DNA of 64,000 nt from positions 62,001 through 126,000 of the forward strand of contig JBAZNI010000001.1 in the NCBI GenBank assembly GCA_041649295.1, given 5' to 3'. This document shows, in pieces, positions 7,520 through 15,432 of this stretch (position 1 is its first letter; every line of letters begins with the position of its first letter). Made by a program: the position numbers and the translations under genes. Source of the DNA: JACPLR01 sp041649295 (GTDB taxonomy: Archaea > Nanobdellota > Nanobdellia > Pacearchaeales > GW2011-AR1). The notes below the pieces were generated by a model. It saw only the letters and a program-made list of their open reading frames with translations, was not told the origin of the DNA and searched no databases.

Positions 7520-9430
7520 ATGATGAAAAGAGGGATATTATTTGTTTTAGTTTTATTATTTATAGTTATATTCTCTTTTAATTTTGTACTTGCTTCAAAT
7601 ACAACTTTAAGCACTGAAGAACAATCTCTTTCAAAAGCATACGATTGTATGAAAGAAAAAGTTGGCGGTGACTGTTCAAAATTAAATTTAGAAGAGACAA
7701 TTTATTCTGCTTTAGCATTGGGAGATTATAATGATTGCAAAGAGCAGTTAATTTCTCTTTCAAATAATGGGGAATGCTGGCCTAAAACAGGATGCAAATT
7801 AAAAGAAACATCTCTTGCTTTTTTAGCTTTAGACAGAATGGGGGAAGACACAGATAAAATTTCTGCATGGCTTTTGAATCAGACAAAACCTGCTTCTGAT
7901 TTAGTTTGGTTTTTGCAGATTGATTCAGATTCAAAAACAACATGCACTATAAAATATTCAGGTTCTTCTAATTCAGTTGTAATTTCAGCAGATAAAAAAG
8001 TATCTGGAAATGCAGGAGCATGTTTAGCAGTTTCTTCAAGTGGTTATTGGCTTCAGATTGCATCTTCTCCTGAATCATGCATGGAAAAATTATATACCAT
8101 CTCCTGCGATAAATCATTTAAGACAAATCTTTTATATAAAACAAAATCATCTTCTACAATTCATGTTTTAGAAAATCTTCATAGTGCTGTTGAAGGAGGG
8201 GAAACAGAAGAGCAGGTTAATTATAAGTGTTTCAAGCAAGGAAGTTCCTGCAATTATGAAGGGAGTTTATGGGCTACTTTAGTTCTTGATTATAATTCAG
8301 AAGATACAACTGCATTTGTTCCATATGTTAATGCATTTACAGACGAGAATGAAGTGCTTTTCCCAGAATCATTTTTATATAAAATTACCGGAGATGAAGA
8401 TTTTTTAACATCAATTATTAATAAATTTAAAGGAAATTACTGGGATGTTGGAGGGGCTTATTCAAGGTATTATTCTACTGCCTTGGCATTTTTGTCATTG
8501 CAAGGGCAAACCCCAGCAGAAGCTGAAACCGCAAAATCATATCTTCTTGATGGAAAAAGGCAGAATGGAGATGGATGCTGGAATAATATAAGAGATACAG
8601 GATTTTTGCTTTATTCTGGATGGACACTGGTAAATCATGACTCTGAATCTGAACCAGAACCAGATTCTGAATGTGAAACAGACGCAGATTGCGAGGATGA
8701 CGAGGAATGCACGACTGCAGGATTTTGCGAAGAAATAGAAGAAGATTGTGAAGAAAAAGGAAATTATTGTTTATACACCAGCGAATGCGAAGATGTTGAA
8801 GGTGTTGAACTTCCAAGTTTTGGAGGGTGTTTAGGTTTTGAAGTTTGCTGTTCAAAGTCACTGCCAACCTGCATTGAAAAAGAAGGAGACCTTTGTCTAA
8901 ATACACAGGAGTGCAAAGGGACATTGCTGGCTGTTTCAGATGATGGTGATTGTTGCGATGAAGAGTGTGTAAATAAAGAAGAACCTGAACCAGAGCCAGA
9001 AAATGAATGTGAAACAGCTGATGGAATTTGCAGAAGTTCTTGCAATGAGGATGAAAAAACAACTTCTGATAATTGTGATTTAACTAGTGAAATTTGTTGT
9101 GTGAAAAAATCTACTTCATCTAACTGGTGGATTTGGATTGTGGTGCTGTTAATTCTGATTGCATTAGCAGTTATTGCAATAATCTTTAAAGATAAAATAA
9201 AAATGTTTTTGTTTAAGAGGAAATCAAAGTTTAAGTCAGGGCCTGTAAATTCTACTCGCCCGGGATTATTCCCCCCAAGTTCTTTGTCAAGAGCACCACC
9301 CACAAATATGTTCAGGCGTTCTCCTATTTCTCAGCCAGTTGCAAGGCAATCTTCAAGGCAATTGCCGCGTTCTTCTCAAGACAAAGATTTTGAAGAAACC
9401 ATGAAAAGACTGAGAGATATGAGCAGGTGA
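7520..9430 (+). CDS. Surface protein with an alpha/alpha-toroid domain and a Cys-rich stalk
   Basis: 636 residues. Signal peptide (GILFVLVLLFIVIFSFNFVLA), then about 350 residues with repeated helix pairs of the prenyltransferase/squalene-cyclase-like toroid type (LNLEETIYSALALGDY, LKETSLAFLALDRMG, YSTALAFLSLQG). A Glu/Asp- and Cys-rich stalk follows, with modules such as CETDADCEDDEECT, then one membrane helix (WWIWIVVLLILIALAVIAII) and a basic Pro/Ser-rich cytoplasmic tail. The catalytic motifs of the cyclases are not visible, so the toroid is probably a binding domain. A TATA-like box (ttttaaac) lies about 25 bases before the start. Confidence 0.75.
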   Translation: MMKRGILFVLVLLFIVIFSFNFVLASNTTLSTEEQSLSKAYDCMKEKVGGDCSKLNLEETIYSALALGDYNDCKEQLISLSNNGECWPKTGCKLKETSLAFLALDRMGEDTDKISAWLLNQTKPASDLVWFLQIDSDSKTTCTIKYSGSSNSVVISADKKVSGNAGACLAVSSSGYWLQIASSPESCMEKLYTISCDKSFKTNLLYKTKSSSTIHVLENLHSAVEGGETEEQVNYKCFKQGSSCNYEGSLWATLVLDYNSEDTTAFVPYVNAFTDENEVLFPESFLYKITGDEDFLTSIINKFKGNYWDVGGAYSRYYSTALAFLSLQGQTPAEAETAKSYLLDGKRQNGDGCWNNIRDTGFLLYSGWTLVNHDSESEPEPDSECETDADCEDDEECTTAGFCEEIEEDCEEKGNYCLYTSECEDVEGVELPSFGGCLGFEVCCSKSLPTCIEKEGDLCLNTQECKGTLLAVSDDGDCCDEECVNKEEPEPEPENECETADGICRSSCNEDEKTTSDNCDLTSEICCVKKSTSSNWWIWIVVLLILIALAVIAIIFKDKIKMFLFKRKSKFKSGPVNSTRPGLFPPSSLSRAPPTNMFRRSPISQPVARQSSRQLPRSSQDKDFEETMKRLRDMSR

Positions 9431-9476
9431 TTTTATAAAAATAGATAATTAGGTTAATGATAGGAAAACCAAATAA

Positions 9477-10283
9477 TTATTCTCCATGGACAACAACTTC
9501 TTTAACTTTTATATTAAACTTTTTACTTAATTCTGCGACTTCTTTTCTCACTTCTTCCTGCCATAATTTTTGATTATTTCTTGCCCATTCAAACTCTTCG
9601 AGTTCTTGCTGAAAATATTTTTTGTAAAAAGGAAGCAGTTTATCAATAGAAGACTTTCTCATATTAAATAATTCAACCCAAACATATGAAACTTTAATGT
9701 TACTTAATTCTTTAAAAATCTCTTCCAGATTACTTATACCTGGCAAGACAGGAGAAATAAAACCAAAAGTTATAATTCCCTTCTTTTTTGCTTCTTTTAG
9801 TGTTGCTAATCGCAATCTTGGCGGACTCGCCCCGGGCTCTAATATTTGTGCAATCCTTTCATCCAGCTGATTAATTGACATCCCGAATTCCGCGTTTAAT
9901 TTTTTTAATAAATCAAAATCTCTTTTTACAAGTGCAGATTTTGTCAAAATCTCAACATCAAATTTTTTACTCTTTGAGAGAATTTCTAAAATTTTTCTTG
10001 TTAACTGAAAGTTTTCTTCTTCAGGCATATAACAATCGCATACACTTGATATAAAAATATGCCCTGGCTTATTCTTCTCTAACTCTTTTTTTAGCAATTC
10101 GGGGCAATTCACTTTAGCAAAGACAAATTCGCCCCATTTATCTGGGATGTTCTGAAACCTCTTTATAAAATCAGCATAACAATATTTACATCCATGCGAA
10201 CATCCGGTATATGGATTAATCACATAATCAGTAAGTTTACTTTTATTCAGGCAAGTTTTTACTTGGATTTGTTTGATTTTCAT
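9477..10283 (-). CDS. Radical SAM protein, SPL/Rv2578c-like
   Basis: 268 residues. The cluster motif is CSHGCKYCYA (C-x3-C-x2-C) inside NPYTGCSHGCKYCYADFIKRF-like context, which is typical of the spore-photolyase-like 'DNA repair photolyase' radical SAM group. Further conserved parts include ISSVCDCYMPEE and LTKSALVKRDFDLL. The substrate of this subgroup is not established, and repair activity is only suggested by name. It is convergent with the surface-protein gene upstream and has no clear operon partner. Confidence 0.8.
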   Translation of the reverse strand: MKIKQIQVKTCLNKSKLTDYVINPYTGCSHGCKYCYADFIKRFQNIPDKWGEFVFAKVNCPELLKKELEKNKPGHIFISSVCDCYMPEEENFQLTRKILEILSKSKKFDVEILTKSALVKRDFDLLKKLNAEFGMSINQLDERIAQILEPGASPPRLRLATLKEAKKKGIITFGFISPVLPGISNLEEIFKELSNIKVSYVWVELFNMRKSSIDKLLPFYKKYFQQELEEFEWARNNQKLWQEEVRKEVAELSKKFNIKVKEVVVHGE

Positions 10284-10431
10284 TTATTCTAAAGAGGTTC
10301 TAGCTATAAAAGCTTTGTTTAGCGTATCTATAGATTAAACATCTTAGCTTATTGGCGTTTTAACCATTAAAATTATTATCTATCTACTTTTTGTTAGATA
10401 AATTTATTAATCCCCTTCTTCTTTTTAAAAC

Positions 10432-11742
10432 ATGAAAAAAGAGCTGGTAATGTTGTGCTTTTTAGTATTGTTTATTTCATCAGTTTCAGCTCTAGAGATA
10501 CAATCAGAAACTTCATTTAGCAAAGGAGAAACTTTTTTAGCAAGTATTGGCGGAAATATCTTAGATAATATTCAATTTGAAGATGTAAAATTTCTTAAGG
10601 GGCATGTTCAGCAGAATTTCAAACACGATATTTTGAAAATAAATAACAACTATTATATTTATGCAGTTCTTCCATATAATGAAGCAGAATACACCTTAGT
10701 TTTAGAAAATGTTTATTATATGGAAAATAATAAAATAATATTAACAGATTTAACAAAGAATTTTACAATAATAAATACAACAGTTTCTTTCAATGTTTAT
10801 CCTGGAGTGATAATAACTGACAAAGATTTCAAAATTACTGTGTATAACAACGAATTTTATGATTCTTTGTTAACTTATACTTTATCAAATAAAACAGATA
10901 CAGAAACAGTTAAAGCACAGGAATTGACAGAAGTGGAAATATCTATAAAAGGTGTTGAAGAAACAACTTTTGAAACTTTGAGTTTAAGTTTGAGCACAAC
11001 AAGTTATGAAATTCCTGTTTATATTATAACTAATCAGACAATTGGGGAAAATGAGAGTGAAGAAACAACCCCAGTTAAACTTGTTTTTGCAGATTCAGAA
11101 ATACAGGACATTTTAAATATTGGAAAGGAATATTCTTATTTTTCAGATTTGTTTAATATTGGGGAAAACGAATCAAAAAAAGTAAATCTTTCAGTTTCTT
11201 CCAGCTTAACACCATTTTTAAAATTAAATGCAACTTCTTTTGCAAGCATAAATTCTAAACAAAAGGCAAGTATTGAGTTTAAAGTTAATTTTACAGATAC
11301 AGGGCTATTTGAAGGTTTTATAAGGGCAGATTCTGACAATTCTTCAGATATTCTTTCAATTATATTCTTAGTCGGGCAAGATATCCCTCCAGATATTGAA
11401 AGAAATGGAACAATACCTCCAAATATAAATATAACTAATATCACAAAGAAAAAAACCTGCTCTGAAATGGGTGGCAAGAAATGCACAGGAACATGTTCTG
11501 ATAACACTAAATTAAAGCTAGCTTCTGACGGGTTATGCTGTCTTGGAACATGCTCAGAAGATGAAAAACCAAAACGAAATTGGACAGTTATAATAATTAT
11601 TGTTTTTGCTCTTGCAGTAATTGGATTTTTTGTCTGGTGGAAAGTTAAGAAGCCAAAAACCTCAGAAAAAGATATTTTTAATAAGAGAGAAAAATCTTTC
11701 GAAGAAAGGTATGAAACAAGCGGAAAATTAACAAGAGAGTGA
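10432..11742 (+). CDS. Secreted surface protein with C-terminal membrane anchor
   Basis: 436 residues. Signal peptide (LVMLCFLVLFISSVSA), a long beta-rich extracellular part with immunoglobulin-like strand patterns (FKVNFTDTGLFEGFIRADSD shape), a short Cys-rich segment (CSEMGGKKCTGTCSD), a single membrane helix (WTVIIIIVFALAVIGFFVWW) and a basic tail. The layout matches that of the proteins at 7520 and 22967. A TATA-like box (aatttattaatcc) lies near position 10405. Function unknown. Confidence 0.7.
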   Translation: MKKELVMLCFLVLFISSVSALEIQSETSFSKGETFLASIGGNILDNIQFEDVKFLKGHVQQNFKHDILKINNNYYIYAVLPYNEAEYTLVLENVYYMENNKIILTDLTKNFTIINTTVSFNVYPGVIITDKDFKITVYNNEFYDSLLTYTLSNKTDTETVKAQELTEVEISIKGVEETTFETLSLSLSTTSYEIPVYIITNQTIGENESEETTPVKLVFADSEIQDILNIGKEYSYFSDLFNIGENESKKVNLSVSSSLTPFLKLNATSFASINSKQKASIEFKVNFTDTGLFEGFIRADSDNSSDILSIIFLVGQDIPPDIERNGTIPPNINITNITKKKTCSEMGGKKCTGTCSDNTKLKLASDGLCCLGTCSEDEKPKRNWTVIIIIVFALAVIGFFVWWKVKKPKTSEKDIFNKREKSFEERYETSGKLTRE

Positions 11743-11751
11743 TTATTTACG

Positions 11752-11787
11752 CCCAAGTATTCCGAGGTTCAACTCCTCGTGGGACCA
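11752..11787 (+). other. Orphan tRNA 3'-end fragment
   Basis: The sequence contains a T-arm-like hairpin (CGAGG, loop TTCAACT, CCTCG) followed by TGGGACCA, which looks like the 3' strand of an acceptor stem with its discriminator base. No matching 5' half (GGTCCCA) lies just upstream; the 3' end of the surface-protein gene does. It therefore looks like the 3' remnant of a tRNA gene, such as an attachment-site scar left by integration. The hairpin-repeat copy at 11831 follows about 45 bases later. Confidence 0.55.
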
Positions 11788-11830
11788 TATAAACTTAATG
11801 GGCTCAAAACTCATGTAAATAAAGTGTTTG

Positions 11831-11897
11831 TTAGAAAAGGTTACCTTTAGGATACATTTGTTTACACAAAGTATATCAAAAAGGATATTATTTCTTA
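11831..11897 (+). repeat. Hairpin repeat, copy A (flanks the deoxyribosyltransferase gene)
   Basis: About 65 bases made of two AT-rich hairpins around a short core: GTTACCtttaGGATAC, then the core TTTGTTTACAC, then AAAGTATATC-aaaaa-GGATAT. Nearly the same sequence recurs in the same orientation at 12507-12572, and the right-hand part recurs at 60046-60076. The left part and core recur on the minus strand at 49784-49804, where they are joined to a tRNA-Ala 3' half. The arrangement looks like an attachment site or cassette boundary; it could instead be a simple repeat or terminator. Confidence 0.7.
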
Positions 11898-11984
11898 ACC
11901 TGCTCTTTATATAGAGTATTTACTACTCATTTTTGATTAAATATTTCTGGCAATATATTTAAAGAGATAAAAATTAAATAATAT

Positions 11985-12509
11985 ATGGAAATCAAAGGTT
12001 ATCTTTCTAATCAATGGGGATTTTCTGAGACAGGTAGAATTCTTGTAAAACAAGTTAAAGATAGGATTAAAGATATTGGAATTGTAGTTTTAGATCCATT
12101 TGAAGAGTGTGGGAAAGAATTAGATTTTGGAGAACTTGCTAAACTAACTGATTTTGAAGCAAAAAGAAAATATTGGGAACAATTTAGCAGAAAAGTAACT
12201 CCTATAAACAATAAATTGATGAGACAAGCGCATTGTCAATTTTCAATCTTAGATGGAGGTCCCTCTGTTGATGACGGAGTTTCATCTGAGATAGGTTATT
12301 ATGCTGCTCTGGTTGAGGAAGGAGCAATCCCAAAGGGGTTTGGAAGAATCTTTGCATTAAGGAGTGATTTTCGATTAGGAGAAAATATTGGGTGTTTAGT
12401 AAATCCCCAGATTGAAGGATATATTCATCAAACAGGTGGAAAAATATCCCAAAACTTAGATGATTGGTTTAAAGAAATTAATTCTTGGTATCAACAAGTT
12501 AAGAATTAG
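11985..12509 (+). CDS. Nucleoside 2-deoxyribosyltransferase-like protein
   Basis: 174 residues. The N-terminus IKGYLSNQWGFSETGRILVK and the later ILDGGPSVDDGVSSEIGYYAAL match the deoxyribosyltransferase fold, where a D-G-x(n)-E-x-G-x-A motif carries the catalytic Glu. Members move 2-deoxyribose between bases or hydrolyse nucleotides. The gene stands alone between two direct copies of a ~65-bp hairpin repeat (11831 and 12507) with an orphan tRNA 3' end just outside, so it looks like an inserted single-gene cassette. A TATA-like box (caatatatttaaag) lies about 25 bases before the start. Confidence 0.75.
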   Translation: MEIKGYLSNQWGFSETGRILVKQVKDRIKDIGIVVLDPFEECGKELDFGELAKLTDFEAKRKYWEQFSRKVTPINNKLMRQAHCQFSILDGGPSVDDGVSSEIGYYAALVEEGAIPKGFGRIFALRSDFRLGENIGCLVNPQIEGYIHQTGGKISQNLDDWFKEINSWYQQVKN

Positions 12510-12572
12510 AAAGTATATCCTTTAGGATATATTCTTTTACACAAAGTATATCAAAAAGGACATACTTTCTTA
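12507..12572 (+). repeat. Hairpin repeat, copy B
   Basis: Direct copy of the repeat at 11831: GTATATCCtttaGGATATAT, the core TTTTACAC, then AAAGTATATC-aaaaa-GGACATACTTTC. Both hairpins are better paired here than in copy A, and the outer arms (GAAAGTATATCC and GGACATACTTTC) are also nearly complementary. It fills the space between the 3' ends of two convergent genes. Its last bases supply the TAA stop of the AAA ATPase gene at 12570, so that gene's end was probably rewritten by the insertion. Confidence 0.75.
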
Positions 12573-13841
12573 TAATTTTTCTTCAAGAAGCCACTTCCAA
12601 ACAGGAATTACTTTTATTTTCTTGCTTTCAATTTTAATCTCTTCTTCTTGACTGTTTGTTAATATTAATCCTCCGTTTAACTTAAATTTATCCATTGCTT
12701 CTTTCAATCCAGAAATCTCTCTTTCTCTGTTGTCTTCATTTAAATCATAACAAACTTGAATTGCATTAATTACTGCTTTATTTTTAACTAAGAGGAAATC
12801 ACATTCATTTTTATTAAAATAGTAAAAAACATCATTATTTTTATTTAAAGAATTAAATACCAAATTTTCGAGTAGCCATCCTTTATCTTTTGTAAGCTTC
12901 TTGGATAAAACTCCTACAAATCCATTGTCTATTATATAAAATTTTTTATCATTTATTAACTGCTTTTTTAATGAATAATCAAATTTGTTTATTGTTTTAG
13001 CAAAATAAGTTTCTTCAAGATAATGTATAAACTTTTTGATAGTATTAACGCTATTAATGTCTGTTATCTTCTTCAATGAATTAAAGCTAAATTTATTAGC
13101 AAAATTAGATATTAAAATGGAGTATAAATTTCTCAAAATAATTATATTATCTACCTTATGCCTAACAGCTATATCTTTTAACACAGTATCTTCATAAACT
13201 TTTGTTAAAAGTTCAGGGTCATTATAAATTAAATATTCTGGCATCCCGCCATTTACTAAATATTCTTCAAAATATTTTTTTATTTCTATCTTTAATTCAG
13301 TTTTATAAATACTATCTTTCTCAAATTTAAACCCTTTTAACTCCAAAAACTCTAAAAAAGAAAAAGGCTTAACAATAATATCAACATGTCTTCCTGTAAG
13401 TTTTGTTCCTAATTCTTTGGAGAGTAATGTTGCACTTGAACCAGTTATAAAAAATTTAAAACCTTCTTCATATAATCTTCTAATGAATGTTTCAAAGTTT
13501 GTTACATTTTGAATTTCATCTAAAAAGAATGTTTTCTTTTTTCCAAATAAGCTTACTAATGTCTCATAAAGTTTGTTAAACTCATTAGCAGGAAAATTAA
13601 ATAATCTTTCGTCTTCAAAATTAATATAGTAAAAATCTTCATCTTTATATTGTTTTTTTATTAATTGCCTTAAAAGAGTAGATTTTCCGCTTCTTCTTAA
13701 TCCTGTTAAAACAATAACATGGGGAAGTTTAATTTTAGATTCAATTTCTTTGAGGATAGTTCTTTCTATACCATATTTTTTATTTAATATTGTTTCTCTC
13801 TGTTTTACTAATATTTCTTTTATTTGTTCTTCTGATAACAT
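12570..13841 (-). CDS. AAA_14/DUF4143 family ATPase
   Basis: About 423 residues. Walker A LTGLRRSGKSTLLRQ, Walker B KKTFFLDEIQNV, sensor FFITGSSATLLSK and the C-terminal DUF4143 region with ECDFLLVKNKAVINAIQVCYD, a nuclease-like fold remnant, are the marks of the family. These proteins are common in archaea and usually of unknown role. I chose the ATG at 13841: a TATA-like box (minus TTTATAAA near 13866) lies 25 bases upstream, whereas the longer frame to 13892 would run through it. A 10-bp-arm palindrome lies just upstream (13885-13912). The stop lies in the hairpin repeat. Confidence 0.85.
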   Translation of the reverse strand: MLSEEQIKEILVKQRETILNKKYGIERTILKEIESKIKLPHVIVLTGLRRSGKSTLLRQLIKKQYKDEDFYYINFEDERLFNFPANEFNKLYETLVSLFGKKKTFFLDEIQNVTNFETFIRRLYEEGFKFFITGSSATLLSKELGTKLTGRHVDIIVKPFSFLEFLELKGFKFEKDSIYKTELKIEIKKYFEEYLVNGGMPEYLIYNDPELLTKVYEDTVLKDIAVRHKVDNIIILRNLYSILISNFANKFSFNSLKKITDINSVNTIKKFIHYLEETYFAKTINKFDYSLKKQLINDKKFYIIDNGFVGVLSKKLTKDKGWLLENLVFNSLNKNNDVFYYFNKNECDFLLVKNKAVINAIQVCYDLNEDNREREISGLKEAMDKFKLNGGLILTNSQEEEIKIESKKIKVIPVWKWLLEEKL

Positions 13842-13884
13842 GATAATATAACAAATATAGGATTTATAAATGTTTTCATTGTGG

Positions 13885-13912
13885 TTGCACAAAAATATGT
13901 TATTTTGTGCAA
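13885..13912. promoter_or_regulatory. Perfect palindrome upstream of the AAA_14 promoter (possible operator)
   Basis: Arms TTGCACAAAA and TTTTGTGCAA are perfect 10-base inverted repeats separated by 8 bases. The site lies about 20-45 bases upstream of the TATA-like box of the ATPase gene, where an activator or repressor dimer could bind. No regulator gene is adjacent. Confidence 0.5.
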
Positions 13913-14002
13913 TAATATTATATACTATAATTTAGATAAAGTGTAACTAACAAGGAGTAGCTAATAGAAAGATTTAAGCAATCAGATTTTCTAAATATCT
14001 AA

Positions 14003-14128
14003 GGAGAAGTAAAATATGATAAATATATTATTAATCTGCCTAAACAAGTTGTAGAGGATAGTAAGCTTCTTGGAAAAGATTTAAAGGCAAAGGCAGATAA
14101 AGAAAAGATTATTATTGAGAAAGAATAA
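14003..14128 (+). pseudogene. Remnant of an AbrB/SpoVT-like antitoxin gene
   Basis: The frame reads GEVKYDKYIINLPKQVVEDS, then KLLGKDLKAKADKEKIIIEKE and stop. This matches the strand-and-'LPKxVV' pattern and the 'K-I-I-I-E' end of archaeal AbrB-type DNA-binding antitoxins. A TAA stop directly precedes the frame and there is no start codon, so the N-terminus is lost. Shortly after (about 14160-14215, plus strand) a frame reading NPDVLKPFVELRKKL resembles the tail of a PIN-domain toxin. I read the stretch as the decayed remains of a VapBC-type module; this is inference. Confidence 0.45.
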
Positions 14129-14228
14129 ATTTAGAATCTTTAGAAATAGTCTATTTTTATGGCAACATTAAGGACATTCGTTAAACCCAGATGTTTTGAA
14201 ACCATTTGTAGAATTAAGGAAAAAACTT

Positions 14229-14690
14229 TTATTTTCTTTTAGTTTCATTTTTCTTCTTCCCTTTCTTTAATTCTTCTTCGAGTTTTTCTTTTTCAACAAG
14301 AAGTATTCTTACAACCTCATCATATTTATGCATTCTTATGTTTACCCCAGTCATAATTTCGCTTATTTCTGTATTGGGTATGGTTAGTTGCTCTGGTTTT
14401 AGTACCTCAACATGTGATGGCATGTATTTGAAAATAAACATTACAAAAGGTCTTAAACCATCAAATTCAAGCTCTAACTCTAAAAACGAAGTGAAAAGTT
14501 CCTGTTCTTTAGTTATTTTCTGGTTCTCTTTTGGCTCAATTTTTTTAGGTTCGTGAGTTGTTTTTTGAATCAGTTTAACTCCGTCTTCTTTTTCAATACT
14601 CTTTAAAACTTCTTCAAGTGCCAAAGCTACATTTTCTGCAGGCCTTCCCAATACTTCTATTATAAGTGAAACAATAATTTTCTGCGCCAT
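14229..14690 (-). CDS. Conserved archaeal protein of unknown function
   Basis: 153 residues, no signal peptide. The start MAQKIIVSLIIEVLGRPAEN and an E/L-rich middle (FTSFLELELEFDGLRPFVMF) look like a compact alpha/beta domain; the C-terminus is a highly charged helix (VEKEKLEEELKKGKKKNETKRK split over ~22 residues). It directly follows the lamin-tail-domain gene with no gap, so the two probably form an operon. I do not recognise the family. Confidence 0.65.
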   Translation of the reverse strand: MAQKIIVSLIIEVLGRPAENVALALEEVLKSIEKEDGVKLIQKTTHEPKKIEPKENQKITKEQELFTSFLELELEFDGLRPFVMFIFKYMPSHVEVLKPEQLTIPNTEISEIMTGVNIRMHKYDEVVRILLVEKEKLEEELKKGKKKNETKRK

Positions 14691-14691
14691 C

Positions 14692-15432
14692 TTATTTTGA
14701 TTTTCTGTCTATTACCAAAAGGATAATTAAAAGTATACAGAATAGGGCAAATCCATATATCGCATACTCTTTTATTTTCTGGTTATTTGACTTAAACAAT
14801 ACTTCACTCTCATCGCCGGTTTTTATACTTTTTGGCACTAGGTAGATTATATTCGACTGGTTATTTTTTTCTTCAGCATTAGTATAAGTGGTGTTTTCAT
14901 AGATTATTTCGTTGCCATCTTTTTTAATATTCCCCTCTTCTCTGTCTTCGTCTTCTGTCGTTGTTTTGTTGATTTTATCTTTTTCATTATTTTCTGAAAA
15001 ATCTTCTGGCAGGCATTTATTTTCTGCATCTTTTGTGCCTTCAACAAAAACCCACTCACTACTGCAAAAGTTCCAGGTTTTTCCACTGTCAAAAATATCT
15101 TTTAATATAATCGTTTCGCTGATTAAATCATTTCCCCTATATAAGGAAACTTTTTCACCTTCATTATCCAGCCACTGGTTTTTGAATGTCCATGTTAAGT
15201 ATCCTTCGAGTATTCCAGACAAAATAACTTCTTCTCCATCGCCATTTACTAATTTATACTCTGCTAAATCCACTTGTTCTTTGCTGTATAACTCAACCCA
15301 TTCATTTTTTATGTCTGTGCCAGCAGGATTTAATTCCACCTCGCTGATAATCACAGATAAAACAAATTGAGTATAAAGTAAAAAAATAATAGCTATCCCC
15401 AAACACCTGAGATTTCCTTTCCACATGAGCAT
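14692..15432 (-). CDS. Membrane-anchored lamin-tail-domain protein
   Basis: 246 residues. Signal peptide (LGIAIIFLLYTQFVLS), then a lamin-tail domain (VIISEVELNPAGTDIKNEWV, then LYSKEQVDLAEYKLV and WTFKNQWLDNEGEKVSLY), an acidic Asn/Thr-rich linker with several N-glycosylation sequons, one membrane helix (YAIYGFALFCILLIILLVI) and a short basic tail. LTDs occur in extracellular proteins and often bind surfaces or DNA-associated partners. The start overlaps the end of the MEMO-type radical SAM gene by about 40 bases. Confidence 0.75.
   Translation of the reverse strand: MLMWKGNLRCLGIAIIFLLYTQFVLSVIISEVELNPAGTDIKNEWVELYSKEQVDLAEYKLVNGDGEEVILSGILEGYLTWTFKNQWLDNEGEKVSLYRGNDLISETIILKDIFDSGKTWNFCSSEWVFVEGTKDAENKCLPEDFSENNEKDKINKTTTEDEDREEGNIKKDGNEIIYENTTYTNAEEKNNQSNIIYLVPKSIKTGDESEVLFKSNNQKIKEYAIYGFALFCILLIILLVIDRKSK

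Noticed and set aside
8475..9303. Two long minus-strand frames inside the toroid surface gene
   Set aside because: They are antisense to a clear gene, rich in His/Leu or Ser from the reverse of its codons, and have no promoter.
11831..12572. Integron attC sites
   Set aside because: The hairpin repeats lack the GTTRRRY and RYYYAAC boxes and no integron integrase is present.
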